Assembly: GCA_004353515.1 (NCBI GenBank) | Contig: SMNZ01000007.1 | Span: 1-64,000, forward strand | Direction: 5' to 3' | Source: Alteromonadaceae bacterium M269 | GTDB taxonomy: Bacteria > Pseudomonadota > Gammaproteobacteria > Enterobacterales > Alteromonadaceae | DNA: 64,000 bases | Part shown: in pieces, positions 1 to 8,010 of the stretch | How positions within the stretch are numbered: position 1 is the stretch's first letter | Layout: each line of letters starts with the position of its first letter | Made by a program: the position numbers and the translations under genes | Notes under the pieces: generated by a model | What the model was told of the DNA's origin: nothing | Database searches by the model: none | The model's input: only the letters and a program-made list of their open reading frames with translations

Positions 1-413
1 CGGCATTCTCTTAAAGCCACATCACCGCATAAAAAGCGGGAAAGGTAGTGATTTAATGAAAACCTACCAAAGCAACTGACCTGTTTATTTTCAATAAAAG
101 AGCAATCCCAATTCCTTGCTCCAGCATCCATATTTACCACAAAAGTTTCCGTCTTGTGTGCAACTATGTGTAGAATGCTAACCAAAATGCAAAAATACTA
201 CAAGTACAGTTTTGATAGTGAACTTTTGCTACTTCAACTTTAAAATCGGAGCAAAACCGACCCAAAATGAGCCTTTGTAAGAGATATACAGGACAAGAGA
301 CTACAGAGATACTGCAATAGTCTTACAGAAATTTACGACAATATCTTACACCGATGTGCGAAATATCTTACGTGGGATGTAAGACTTTTCGTACATCAAA
401 AAGCTAAACAGTA
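1..413. other. Intergenic region at the window edge
   Basis: No convincing gene is visible. Bases 1-48 are open in plus frame 1 and end in TAG at 46-48, so they could be the last 15 codons of a plus-strand gene that starts outside the window; this cannot be confirmed. The rest is AT-rich and ends in a cluster of TCTTAC repeats, listed separately, just downstream of the anti-sigma-like gene. Confidence 0.4.
321..371. promoter_or_regulatory. TCTTAC direct repeats, possible operator
   Basis: TCTTAC occurs at 321-326, 344-349 and 366-371, a spacing of 22-23 bp or about two helical turns. A related ATTTAC lies near 331, and inverted copies (GTAAGA) lie near 277 and 379. Phased direct repeats of this kind resemble tandem binding sites for a response regulator. 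No promoter or downstream gene that they would control is visible, so the function is a guess. Confidence 0.25.
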
Positions 414-1565
414 TCACTCAATCAAATCTAACTTAGCTCTCAAAGCTTGTTGCTGATCCGGCGTGAGAACTTCCAAATAGCGTGGCAAAACTTCCCACTC
501 TGGCGTCAATTGCTTTCTATTAACGAGAACTTCACTTAGCTGAGTCTGCAAGTCTACTAACTGAGAGATCAGTCTTTTCTCGTCTTCCGGATTTTGAATT
601 TCGGTATTGTAGAGCACTCTTTGCAGACGCTTGGTCTGTTGAACCAACCCTTCAACCTCAGCATCTAGCTTAACATCATCCAAGTATAAATCCGGTGTTT
701 GCGCTTCTTTTTCATTTTCCTCAACACGCCTAATTCTGGAACCAGTAACTTGAATTTTCTCAACTTTTTCGAGTTGAATTATGCTATCAACAGCCGTGAC
801 TTCTTGTTCTCTTTCCAATGATTCACTCACTTCTGATTCGGCAAGAGTATTTGCAGCCACTAACTCATCAGCTATGCTCTGCATCTTGCTAGCATTAAGG
901 TTATCTTTAGCTTCTTGAGCACTCACTAATTCTTGCGCTACAGCGGCATCAGCCATCAAATCAGCTTTGGTCATTTTACTAGAGAAAGAATTGTCAGCGG
1001 GTAACACTGCAGGTTGAATATCTGCGACCTGAGATTCTGATGCATAAACACTTTCTATCGTATCAACCTGCTCGGCAGTTTCTTGAACGACTAAGGCACC
1101 ATCAGACAACCCGATATCAGCATTCTCTATAGATTCACGCTTTCCAGAAAGTCCTGTTCGGTCTAATGCCGATTGAGCCGCTAAGGGTTCGTTGAATAAT
1201 TCGGCTTCAGCGGTTTCTTTAGTAGCTGCATCAAAAGCCCCTGCAACAGACTCCTCAGAGATATCTGCCAAAGTCATTTCTTCGGGATTATTCACCCATA
1301 AAACCAGACTAACTAATAACACTGATGCCACAACTGAACCTCCCCACTGCCAATGTAACCAAAAGCTTTTTTTGCCTTTTTGAATCTTTGAATTCTGTTT
1401 ATTTTCTTCATGATTTAATGCTTTCTTCTCAGCAGCAACTTTGGCCTGCCAGAGTATATGAGTATCTAGTTCAGGTACAGGCAACTCCACCGATGCCCGT
1501 TTATAGATTGCACTGATTTCTTCATCATAATCGTCGCTCTGAAAGTTGTTTTTATCTCGACTCAT
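414..1565 (-). CDS. Anti-sigma-factor-like single-TM protein with a TonB-box-like peptide
   Basis: About 383 residues: a charged cytoplasmic N-terminus, one membrane segment at about residues 74-92, then a long acidic, low-complexity periplasmic part ending in a helical, coiled-coil-like region. It directly follows an ECF sigma gene, which suggests an anti-sigma or sigma-accessory role, although no zinc-finger or FecR domain is recognisable. The start is set at ATG 1565, which has GGGAGG 7 nt upstream inside the end of the sigma gene, rather than at the in-frame GTG 1580. Around residues 269-278 it carries EKIQVTGSRI, the peptide typical of the plug N-terminus of Alteromonadales TonB receptors. 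Family unknown otherwise. Confidence 0.75.
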   Translation of the reverse strand: MSRDKNNFQSDDYDEEISAIYKRASVELPVPELDTHILWQAKVAAEKKALNHEENKQNSKIQKGKKSFWLHWQWGGSVVASVLLVSLVLWVNNPEEMTLADISEESVAGAFDAATKETAEAELFNEPLAAQSALDRTGLSGKRESIENADIGLSDGALVVQETAEQVDTIESVYASESQVADIQPAVLPADNSFSSKMTKADLMADAAVAQELVSAQEAKDNLNASKMQSIADELVAANTLAESEVSESLEREQEVTAVDSIIQLEKVEKIQVTGSRIRRVEENEKEAQTPDLYLDDVKLDAEVEGLVQQTKRLQRVLYNTEIQNPEDEKRLISQLVDLQTQLSEVLVNRKQLTPEWEVLPRYLEVLTPDQQQALRAKLDLIE

Positions 1566-1569
1566 GCTA

Positions 1570-2175
1570 TTACCTCCCACATGACGCAGCAGGTTGTCTT
1601 ACTCTTTGCGAACCGAGTTTATTCTCTAAACATTCTCGCAAATTCTTGTAAGCGTAGCGCAAGCGGCTTTTAGCTGCCTCAAGGCCGCTTCCCACCATTT
1701 CAGCAATATCAGCGAGAGCAAGTCCTGCTTCTTCCCTCAATAAAAAACACTCTAGCTGTGTACTAGGTAGTCTGCCCACACAATGCTTAATAGCTACCAT
1801 TTGTCTTTCTTGCTCATATGCAATATCTGGCCGATGCCGCTCCTTAGCGTCATCAGCCAACTTGTCTTCGTTTTCCCGAGTATCGCAGTCTGTGTCTAAA
1901 ACCTTTTCGACAACCTTGTTGTGCTTAACCCCGTCAATTAGCTTATTTCTGGCAATGGTGTAAAGCCAAGTTGTGAATTTAGCAGTTACTTTATAGTTAG
2001 CTGCACCCGCAATTACCTGACTCCAAACATCTTGAAATAAGTCTTCAGCTACAGATTTTGAAGCGGTTTGTCGCAAAAGGTAGCGATAAACGCCACCTTT
2101 ATGTTTCTGATACAAAACCTCGAAAGCTTCGTAATCACCTTCTCCAAAACTTTGCATCAACTGTTCATCGGTCAA
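1570..2175 (-). CDS. ECF-type RNA polymerase sigma-70 factor
   Basis: Alternative sigma factor of 201 residues. Region 2 is at about residues 10-85 (AEDLFQDVWSQVI and FTTWLYTIARNKLID). Region 4 is at about residues 130-182 (LPSTQLECFLLREEAGLALADIA and a SRLRYAYKNLR recognition helix). The start is a TTG codon: no ATG or GTG fits, and AAGGA lies 9 nt upstream. It sits between the VWA lipoprotein gene (40 bp upstream) and the anti-sigma-like gene (4 bp downstream), so the three are probably one operon. Its target genes are unknown; autoregulation is the usual arrangement. Confidence 0.9.
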   Translation of the reverse strand: MTDEQLMQSFGEGDYEAFEVLYQKHKGGVYRYLLRQTASKSVAEDLFQDVWSQVIAGAANYKVTAKFTTWLYTIARNKLIDGVKHNKVVEKVLDTDCDTRENEDKLADDAKERHRPDIAYEQERQMVAIKHCVGRLPSTQLECFLLREEAGLALADIAEMVGSGLEAAKSRLRYAYKNLRECLENKLGSQRVRQPAASCGR

Positions 2176-2214
2176 CGTACTGATTCCTTTTCCTCAGCGT
2201 TAGTGCTCTGTCTT

Positions 2215-4095
2215 TTATTCATAATATACAAGCTCTTCGACAACAAAATCCTCGCCTGATTCAACAATCAATGGCTCCAATTCACTTGCACTACGCACTA
2301 GTCCAATAAACTCACTACGATAACCAAATTCATCGTCACCCTTGGCACCTACGGCTGTATTGATAATCCATGGGAAATCAATGCCTTCAGAGAACTTCGT
2401 GTTTTTCATCAACTGTGCAAAACCTGCAACAGCCGTAGAAAACCTAAAATCATCTCCCTGCTGTTCAAAAGCGATGATCTCGTCCTTAGACACAACCTGG
2501 CTTATCTGTTCACTTTTGCTGCCCGTCGGTTTCTTAAAACGTAACTTAACATTTGCAAGCTCAGCGCCCAAATTATTGACCAAAGTTTTTTTGCCGTAAC
2601 GCAGTTCATCATTGTATGCACCAGAACTGCCTTTCAGCGTCAACTCATACAAAGCTGTTACCGTATGCCCTGCACCAATATCGCCCGCATCAACTTTGTC
2701 GTTTTTAAAGTCTTCATTAGCTAACACCCTATTTTCGTAACCTAGTAATCTATATTCGGCAACGGTAGATGGATTAAACTCAACTTGAATTTTGACGTTC
2801 TTAGCAATCATCTGCATAGTAGCACCGACCTCATCAACCAGTACTTTGCGTGCTTCATTGATGTTGTCGATATACGCATAATTGCCGTTGCCTGCATCGG
2901 CAAGCTGTTCCATTAAGTGATCATTGTAGTTGCCATCTCCGAACCCCAAGGTTGTTAGCGCAACGCCCTCTTCTTTTTTCTTCTCAATCAAGTCGATCAA
3001 AGAATCATGATTAACCATTCCCACATTGAAATCGCCGTCTGTCGCCAAAATCACGCGATTCACACCGTCTTTGATAAACGCCTTTTGAGCGAGCTGGTAA
3101 GCCAGTTGAATTCCTGCAGCACCGTTAGTTGAGCCACCAGCCGACAATTTACCGAGCGCTCGAGTGATATCAGCAGTCCTATTACCCAGCGTAGGTTCCA
3201 ACACAACTCCAGAAGCGCCGGCATAAACCACAATTGAAACCTTATCTTTAGCATCAAGCTGTTTAGTCAACATCGCTAACGAACGCTTAAGCAAGGGCAA
3301 CTTATTTGGTCGCTCCATGGACCCAGATACATCTAACAAGAAGACAAGATTCGAACCCTTGTCTGCAACTGATTCTGGCTCGAACCCTTTCAATGCAATT
3401 CTCATCAAATGACGTTCTTTATTCCAAGGAGACACTGCGATGGCGGTATTCACAGAAAAAGGACGCTCTATACTCTCCGGCGCTGCATAGTCATAATCGA
3501 AGTAGTTAATAAACTCTTCAGTTCTAACAGCATCGGACGGCGGTAAATTGCCCTGATTTAACATCCTCCGAGAGTTGCTATAACTCCCGGTATCAACATC
3601 AACAGAAAAAGTAGAGACAGGATCTATCGAGACTACTTTCACACCATTTTCATCAAGGTGATGATAGTTTTCTTGGTTAGCCGATTGCGGCTGTACTTTA
3701 TATAAAATGGATGGGTGAGCAGCTAATCTAGAGCCAGTAACCACTATACGCTGACTTTGAAAAGCAGCTTCCCGCTGGGCATCAATACCCGCTTCGCTGA
3801 CTCTATTGGCTTTTACTTGCTCTAACAACATATCCAAAGTTGCAGCTTCTGACTCAGCTTCAGCAGGAACGGCATGCTCGCCAGTTTGATTTGCTAAACG
3901 CTCTCGATTTTCAGTTTCATTAACACTTTGTTGTTGCTCTTGTGCAACTTCATCTTGTGTATTTTTGTCACTCGGTACAGCACAACCTAACGCAAACAGA
4001 ACACTGGCACTGATAACACTAACTTTTAGAAAGGTATAAGCTCTAGCGGCCATAGTTCTTTGGTTCTCTACAAATTCGTTGTTGATCTGATTCAT
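2215..4095 (-). CDS. YfbK-like VWA-domain lipoprotein
   Basis: Protein of 626 residues with a signal peptide and a probable lipobox cysteine at residue 38 (FALGC). The order is: a low-complexity linker, a VWA N-terminal domain (about 155-245), a von Willebrand A domain with the MIDAS motif DVSGS at 255-259, and a C-terminal domain like DUF3520, as in E. coli YfbK. ATG 4095 has TGAGGA upstream. The linker at residues 115-124 contains QRIVVTGSRL, a TonB-receptor-type N-terminal peptide that is not part of a usual VWA protein. It is the first gene of the operon with the ECF sigma and anti-sigma-like genes. An envelope-associated, metal-dependent protein-binding role is inferred; the partner is unknown. 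Confidence 0.88.
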   Translation of the reverse strand: MNQINNEFVENQRTMAARAYTFLKVSVISASVLFALGCAVPSDKNTQDEVAQEQQQSVNETENRERLANQTGEHAVPAEAESEAATLDMLLEQVKANRVSEAGIDAQREAAFQSQRIVVTGSRLAAHPSILYKVQPQSANQENYHHLDENGVKVVSIDPVSTFSVDVDTGSYSNSRRMLNQGNLPPSDAVRTEEFINYFDYDYAAPESIERPFSVNTAIAVSPWNKERHLMRIALKGFEPESVADKGSNLVFLLDVSGSMERPNKLPLLKRSLAMLTKQLDAKDKVSIVVYAGASGVVLEPTLGNRTADITRALGKLSAGGSTNGAAGIQLAYQLAQKAFIKDGVNRVILATDGDFNVGMVNHDSLIDLIEKKKEEGVALTTLGFGDGNYNDHLMEQLADAGNGNYAYIDNINEARKVLVDEVGATMQMIAKNVKIQVEFNPSTVAEYRLLGYENRVLANEDFKNDKVDAGDIGAGHTVTALYELTLKGSSGAYNDELRYGKKTLVNNLGAELANVKLRFKKPTGSKSEQISQVVSKDEIIAFEQQGDDFRFSTAVAGFAQLMKNTKFSEGIDFPWIINTAVGAKGDDEFGYRSEFIGLVRSASELEPLIVESGEDFVVEELVYYE

Positions 4096-4290
4096 ATTAA
4101 AATCCTCACATTTAGAAAAAATCTAACGACTTGTAGGCTATAAACGAGCGAGTTATCTGGAAGGGTTATTTATTTTTAAAAAAGTAAGATTGTCGATCAT
4201 TAGATGAAGAATCGAACTGGAATGTCTTGCTCTATGCCGCATATTCCTTGTTCTAAATGAAGGCTTTTTAATTGCAGTTCAGACTTGTAG

Positions 4291-4494
4291 GTTTTATTCG
4301 ATTGCCATGACAACAATGGTGCAGCGAGCGAGCTTCAATCGAGCATTAGCTCCATCAATGTAGCAGCTTCCATAGCCACCGTAAGAGTTGACTTAGACAA
4401 TTGGACAGGCTTAAGGTGTACCGATATGTTCACCTTACTCAAAGTTAATAATGACTGGAAAATCATGAATAAGGTTTTCCATCTTCACGCTTAA
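4291..4494 (+). pseudogene. C-terminal fragment of an NTF2-fold (lumazine-binding-like) protein
   Basis: The reading frame from 4291 to the TAA at 4492-4494 has no start codon and is preceded directly by an in-frame TAG. The last part reads like the C-terminus of small NTF2-like / Lumazine_bd_2 proteins: VRVDLDNWTGLRCTDMF, then LLKVNNDWKIMNKVFH. The N-terminal half is missing or unrecognisable, so this is probably a gene remnant. The rest of the gap between 4096 and 4550 contains nothing else I recognise. Confidence 0.6.
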
Positions 4495-4550
4495 GCGGTC
4501 TGCGCTGGCGACGGTGAATTGTTGTCAGCTATTTCGTCAATATAAACGAC

Positions 4551-5156
4551 TTAACTTTCAGGTATTGGTCTTTTGCGGTTCGCTCGCTTGTAACGGCTTT
4601 GATAATCGCGCCTTTGCTTAGTTACCTCATAAAGCACAATACCTGTCGTTGTAGCCAAGTTAAGGCTTTCGATCATGCCGAACATAGGTATCGAGACACA
4701 AAAGTCACTTCGTTCTACAGCAAGGTCGCTGATCCCTCTTGATTCATTACCAAACCAGACAGCTAATCTTGGTTGCGTATAATCTGCTTCATGCAATATG
4801 AAATTATCTTTTCCCTTTATGTGCGGAGAGGTGACAATAGATTGATAACGGTTCTTTTCAAGATGAGCCAAGCAATCGTCAGTGCTGTCAAAGCGCTTTA
4901 CAAAGCTCCATTTAATCGCCGAGACTGATATCTTGGAGAGAGACTTCCTTTCTCTCATCTCTTGCCAATCATCAGGGAGCGACTTCCTAGAATCAACGAT
5001 GTAAGTTTTTTCTACTCCCAGTGCATTGACGTTACGAATAACGGCACCGATATTTTTTATATCCATGGGGTTTTCGAGCAAAGCTATCAGATTTTTACAT
5101 TGATAGGGCTTTATTTCATTCGCCCGCTCTCTAACCTTACTATCGTTATTATCCAT
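4551..5156 (-). CDS. SpoU/TrmH-family RNA 2'-O-methyltransferase
   Basis: SAM-dependent SPOUT (trefoil-knot) methyltransferase of 201 residues. The three family motifs are present: NIGAVIRNVNALG near residue 35, VWFGNESRGIS near 135, and IPMFGMIESLNLATTTGIVLYE near 155-176. It probably methylates a ribose in tRNA or rRNA; the basic tail (KRANRKRPIPES) fits RNA binding. The start is ATG 5156, just after a purine-rich GGGAGGGAAGG; a GTG one codon upstream is possible. The exact substrate (TrmH- or RlmB-like) cannot be fixed from sequence. Confidence 0.85.
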   Translation of the reverse strand: MDNNDSKVRERANEIKPYQCKNLIALLENPMDIKNIGAVIRNVNALGVEKTYIVDSRKSLPDDWQEMRERKSLSKISVSAIKWSFVKRFDSTDDCLAHLEKNRYQSIVTSPHIKGKDNFILHEADYTQPRLAVWFGNESRGISDLAVERSDFCVSIPMFGMIESLNLATTTGIVLYEVTKQRRDYQSRYKRANRKRPIPES

Positions 5157-5186
5157 CACCTTCCCTCCCTGACACTGGCTAATGAA

Positions 5187-5960
5187 CTACTGTTCGTTTC
5201 TAGTAAAAACAAATTCTTTCACACTGGAGTCGGCTTCACTGAATTGGTATCCACCTAAATCGAAGCCTTTCAACTGCTCAACTTCCGTCAGTTTATTCTG
5301 AATCACATAACGAGCCATCATGCCTCGCGCTTTTTTGGCGAAGAAGCTAATGATCTTGTATTGGCCGTTTTTCTTGTCTTTAAATATTGGCGTTAGAATT
5401 GGGTTATTAATCGATTTAGTAACAACTGATTTAAAGTATTCAGTCGATGCGAGATTAACCAATGTTTCTGAGCCATTATCAGCCATAGTTTGATTAATTT
5501 TTTGGGTGATACTGTCGCCCCAAAACTCATATAAGTTCTTACCGCGTTCTGTCGCTAACTTAGTGCCCATTTCTAGACGATAAGGTTGCATAAGGTCTAA
5601 AGGCCTCAATAATCCATAGAGGCCCGACAATATACGTAAGTGCTTCTGAGCAAAGTCCAAATCTTCTTCGCTGAATGATGCAGCGTCTAGCCCAGTATAA
5701 ACATCACCGTTAAATGCCAGCATAGCTTGCTTCGCATTATCGCTGGTAAAAGGTAAAGACCAACTTTCATAACGCGCAACATTAAGCCCTGCCAATTTGT
5801 CACTAATGCTCATAAGGGAAGAGACGTCAGCAGGCGTTAGCGTGCGACATGTGTCTATTAACTCTGAGGCGTCATCCAACATATCGGGCATGGAAAACTC
5901 CGTGGTCATCGGCGGAGTGTCGTAATCTAAATTTTTAGCAGGAGATACAACCAATAGCAT
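5187..5960 (-). CDS. Peroxide-stress protein YaaA (UPF0246)
   Basis: Protein of 257 residues matching the YaaA/DUF328 family along its length, starting [17 protein letters not shown], equivalent to the E. coli N-terminus. It also has the conserved YEFWGDSIT and the C-terminal [12 protein letters not shown] region. In E. coli YaaA limits hydrogen-peroxide damage, possibly by lowering free iron and binding DNA. ATG 5960 was chosen because AAGAGGAA lies just upstream and family members begin there; an upstream in-frame start at 5981 lacks this support. It ends 30 bp before the methyltransferase gene. Confidence 0.93.
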   Translation of the reverse strand: MLLVVSPAKNLDYDTPPMTTEFSMPDMLDDASELIDTCRTLTPADVSSLMSISDKLAGLNVARYESWSLPFTSDNAKQAMLAFNGDVYTGLDAASFSEEDLDFAQKHLRILSGLYGLLRPLDLMQPYRLEMGTKLATERGKNLYEFWGDSITQKINQTMADNGSETLVNLASTEYFKSVVTKSINNPILTPIFKDKKNGQYKIISFFAKKARGMMARYVIQNKLTEVEQLKGFDLGGYQFSEADSSVKEFVFTRNEQ

Positions 5961-6024
5961 TTGGATTCCTCTTAAGAGCAAATAGGGTTGAGTTTAGGTT
6001 GGGATTATATAGCCTAATAGATGC

Positions 6025-6546
6025 TTAATGTGCCTGAGTTTGTTGCAAAGCGTCCAAAAATTGCTGATACACCTTGTCATCAAATGCGCAAAATATCACT
6101 TTCCTAATAGTATCTATCTTTGCAACCTCAGTAGCAACGGTCGAGACCGCAATTTGGCAAGCTTGATCGATAGGATATCCATAAACACCACAGCTTATTG
6201 CAGGAAAAGCTATGGTTTTCAATTGGTGTTTGTCTGCCAAGGCAATTGAATTTCTGTAGCAGCTCGCCAATAAATTAGCTTCGTTTCCATTCCCTCCCTG
6301 CCAAATTGGCCCAACTGTATGAATAACTTTAGCAGCGGGCAGATCATATCCATCCGTCATTTTTGCTTGACCTGTTTCGCAGCCATTTAACTTCCTGCAC
6401 TCCGCCAAAAGCTGGTTTCCAGCGGCCCGATGAATGGCACCATCGACTCCGCCACCTCCAAGCAAACTTGAATTTGCGGCGTTAACTATGGCGTCAACCG
6501 ACAATTTAGTAATGTCATCACGTAAAATAGTAAGCTTTGCTGTCAA
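6025..6546 (-). CDS. Macrodomain protein, O-acetyl-ADP-ribose deacetylase (YmdB-like)
   Basis: Single macrodomain of 173 residues: the ADP-ribose-binding segment [20 protein letters not shown] near residue 18-37, then [19 protein letters not shown] and [13 protein letters not shown]. This matches the YmdB type, which hydrolyses O-acetyl-ADP-ribose and some ADP-ribosyl adducts. The only plausible start is TTG 6546; in-frame stops lie just upstream and the Shine-Dalgarno is weak, so expression is probably low. It precedes yaaA on the same strand with a 64 bp gap. Confidence 0.9.
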   Translation of the reverse strand: MTAKLTILRDDITKLSVDAIVNAANSSLLGGGGVDGAIHRAAGNQLLAECRKLNGCETGQAKMTDGYDLPAAKVIHTVGPIWQGGNGNEANLLASCYRNSIALADKHQLKTIAFPAISCGVYGYPIDQACQIAVSTVATEVAKIDTIRKVIFCAFDDKVYQQFLDALQQTQAH

Positions 6547-6644
6547 TTCACTACACCAATCTATCTAAATTTTTTGCTATCATAGCTTAAATCCCGCTTA
6601 ACCTATTGCAATAAAAACTTAGAGGCTACTCGCCCTAAGGCTTT

Positions 6645-6708
6645 TATACCTAAAATCATTGGAAATGCACGGCGGTAGCAAACGACATTTTCAAGGAATA
6701 TGGGTATA
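6645..6708 (+). repeat. Short copy of the TATACCC...GGGTATA intergenic repeat
   Basis: A 64-bp element that starts TATACC and ends GGGTATA, between the macrodomain gene and talB. Both ends match the element at 62054-62181 read on the opposite strand: AAAATCATTGGAAA, CGGC and CAAACGA on one side, CATTTTCAAGGA on the other. About 60 bp of the middle is missing. It lies within the talB upstream region. Confidence 0.6.
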
Positions 6709-6730
6709 GCAATTTAAAAATGAGAGATCT

Positions 6731-7684
6731 ATGTCAAACCAATTAGAATCATTGCGTAAAGTTACTACAGTTGTCGCTGACACTGGTGACATTGAAGCAA
6801 TAAAGCAATACCAACCTGTTGATGCAACAACAAACCCGTCACTCTTGTTAAAAGCGGCACAGATGGATCAATATAAGCCTCTGATAAAAGAAGCGACAGA
6901 TTGGGCAAAAAGCCAATCAGACGATCCAGCACAGCAAGTGATTGATGCAGGTGACAAACTCGCCGTTAATATCGGTGCAGAAATCTTAACGACTATCCCT
7001 GGCAGAATTTCAACAGAAGTAGACGCGCGCTTGTCGTTCGACACAGCAGCTAGCGTTGCAAAAGCGCACCGACTTATCGACTTATACGAGCAAGCTGGCA
7101 TCAGCAAAGATCGCGTATTGATCAAGTTAGCATCAACTTGGGAAGGTATTCGTGCTGCTGAAGAACTAGAAAAAGCAGGCATCAATTGTAACCTGACTCT
7201 GTTGTTTAGTTTTGCGCAAGCGAGAGCCTGTGCCGAAGCTGGTGTTTTCCTAATTTCGCCTTTCGTAGGCCGTATCCTGGATTGGTACAAAAAAAGCACA
7301 GGTAAAGACAGTTACGAAGCAGCAGAAGATCCAGGTGTTGTTTCAGTGACCAGTATCTATAACTACTACAAAGAACACGGCTACAAAACTGTAGTAATGG
7401 GTGCTAGCTTCCGTAATGTTGGTGAGATACTTGAGCTTGCCGGTTGTGATCGCCTAACTATCAGCCCTCAACTACTACAAGAGCTATCAGATACTACAGG
7501 CGAAGTCGAAGTGAAGTTGGTCGATAACGGCGCAACCAAAACAAACGACTCAGCTCTAACTGAACAAGCTTTCCGTTGGGAAATGAATCAGGATGCTATG
7601 GCAACAGAGAAACTAGCCGAAGGTATCCGCAATTTTGCTATTGACCAAGTCAAGCTAGAAACTGTTCTTGCCGAATTTCTGTAA
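6731..7684 (+). CDS. talB: Transaldolase
   Basis: Non-oxidative pentose-phosphate pathway enzyme that moves a dihydroxyacetone unit from sedoheptulose-7-phosphate to glyceraldehyde-3-phosphate. It has 317 residues, the E. coli TalB length. The Schiff-base lysine is K132 in [24 protein letters not shown] near residue 30 and [13 protein letters not shown] near 225 are also family signatures. It is monocistronic, with an intrinsic terminator 30 bp downstream, and is followed by pgi on the same strand. Cytoplasmic; assignment secure. Confidence 0.98.
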   Translation: MSNQLESLRKVTTVVADTGDIEAIKQYQPVDATTNPSLLLKAAQMDQYKPLIKEATDWAKSQSDDPAQQVIDAGDKLAVNIGAEILTTIPGRISTEVDARLSFDTAASVAKAHRLIDLYEQAGISKDRVLIKLASTWEGIRAAEELEKAGINCNLTLLFSFAQARACAEAGVFLISPFVGRILDWYKKSTGKDSYEAAEDPGVVSVTSIYNYYKEHGYKTVVMGASFRNVGEILELAGCDRLTISPQLLQELSDTTGEVEVKLVDNGATKTNDSALTEQAFRWEMNQDAMATEKLAEGIRNFAIDQVKLETVLAEFL

Positions 7685-7713
7685 TACCTAACAGAATCAA
7701 AATGTACTTTTAC

Positions 7714-7755
7714 AACGCTTTATAGCATTAAATAATGATATAAAGCGTTTTTTTG
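7714..7755 (+). terminator. Intrinsic terminator of talB
   Basis: Perfect 11-bp arms (AACGCTTTATA at 7714-7724, complement at 7739-7749), a 14-nt loop and a run of seven T directly after. Confidence 0.85.
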
Positions 7756-7859
7756 TAACTTTCCTACATAAATAAATGGTAAAGTCGTCATATTGAGCAG
7801 TCATAATCTGCTTAACTGCATTCATTCGGCTATAAGTTAGCTAGATCTATACTCAATAG

Positions 7860-7974
7860 CTTTCAAAATGCACCCAGGCATTAATCGCGCATGAGCTTGC
7901 GGAGAAGATATTTCATACTCCCTGAGCATAATTAGGGATGTGCAATTAAGCCAGCTAACCGTGCAGTTTGAAAG
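7860..7974 (+). promoter_or_regulatory. Possible structured leader upstream of pgi
   Basis: The segment CTTTCAAAATGCAC (7860-7873) is complementary, with one mismatch, to 7961-7974 (GTGCAGTTTGAAAG). This would close a stem around 87 nt that themselves contain a smaller pairing of CTCCCT with AGGGAT. It ends 36 nt before the pgi start, so it may be a folded 5' leader. I do not recognise a known riboswitch class. The rest of 7756-8010 shows nothing definite. Confidence 0.3.
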
Positions 7975-8010
7975 ACGATGATTATGAACCACAATTAAAC
8001 GGAGTCATAC

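Noticed and set aside
1192-1516. Two overlapping plus-strand ORFs inside the anti-sigma-like gene
   Set aside because: Shadow frames of the minus-strand gene; no ribosome site and no recognisable motifs.
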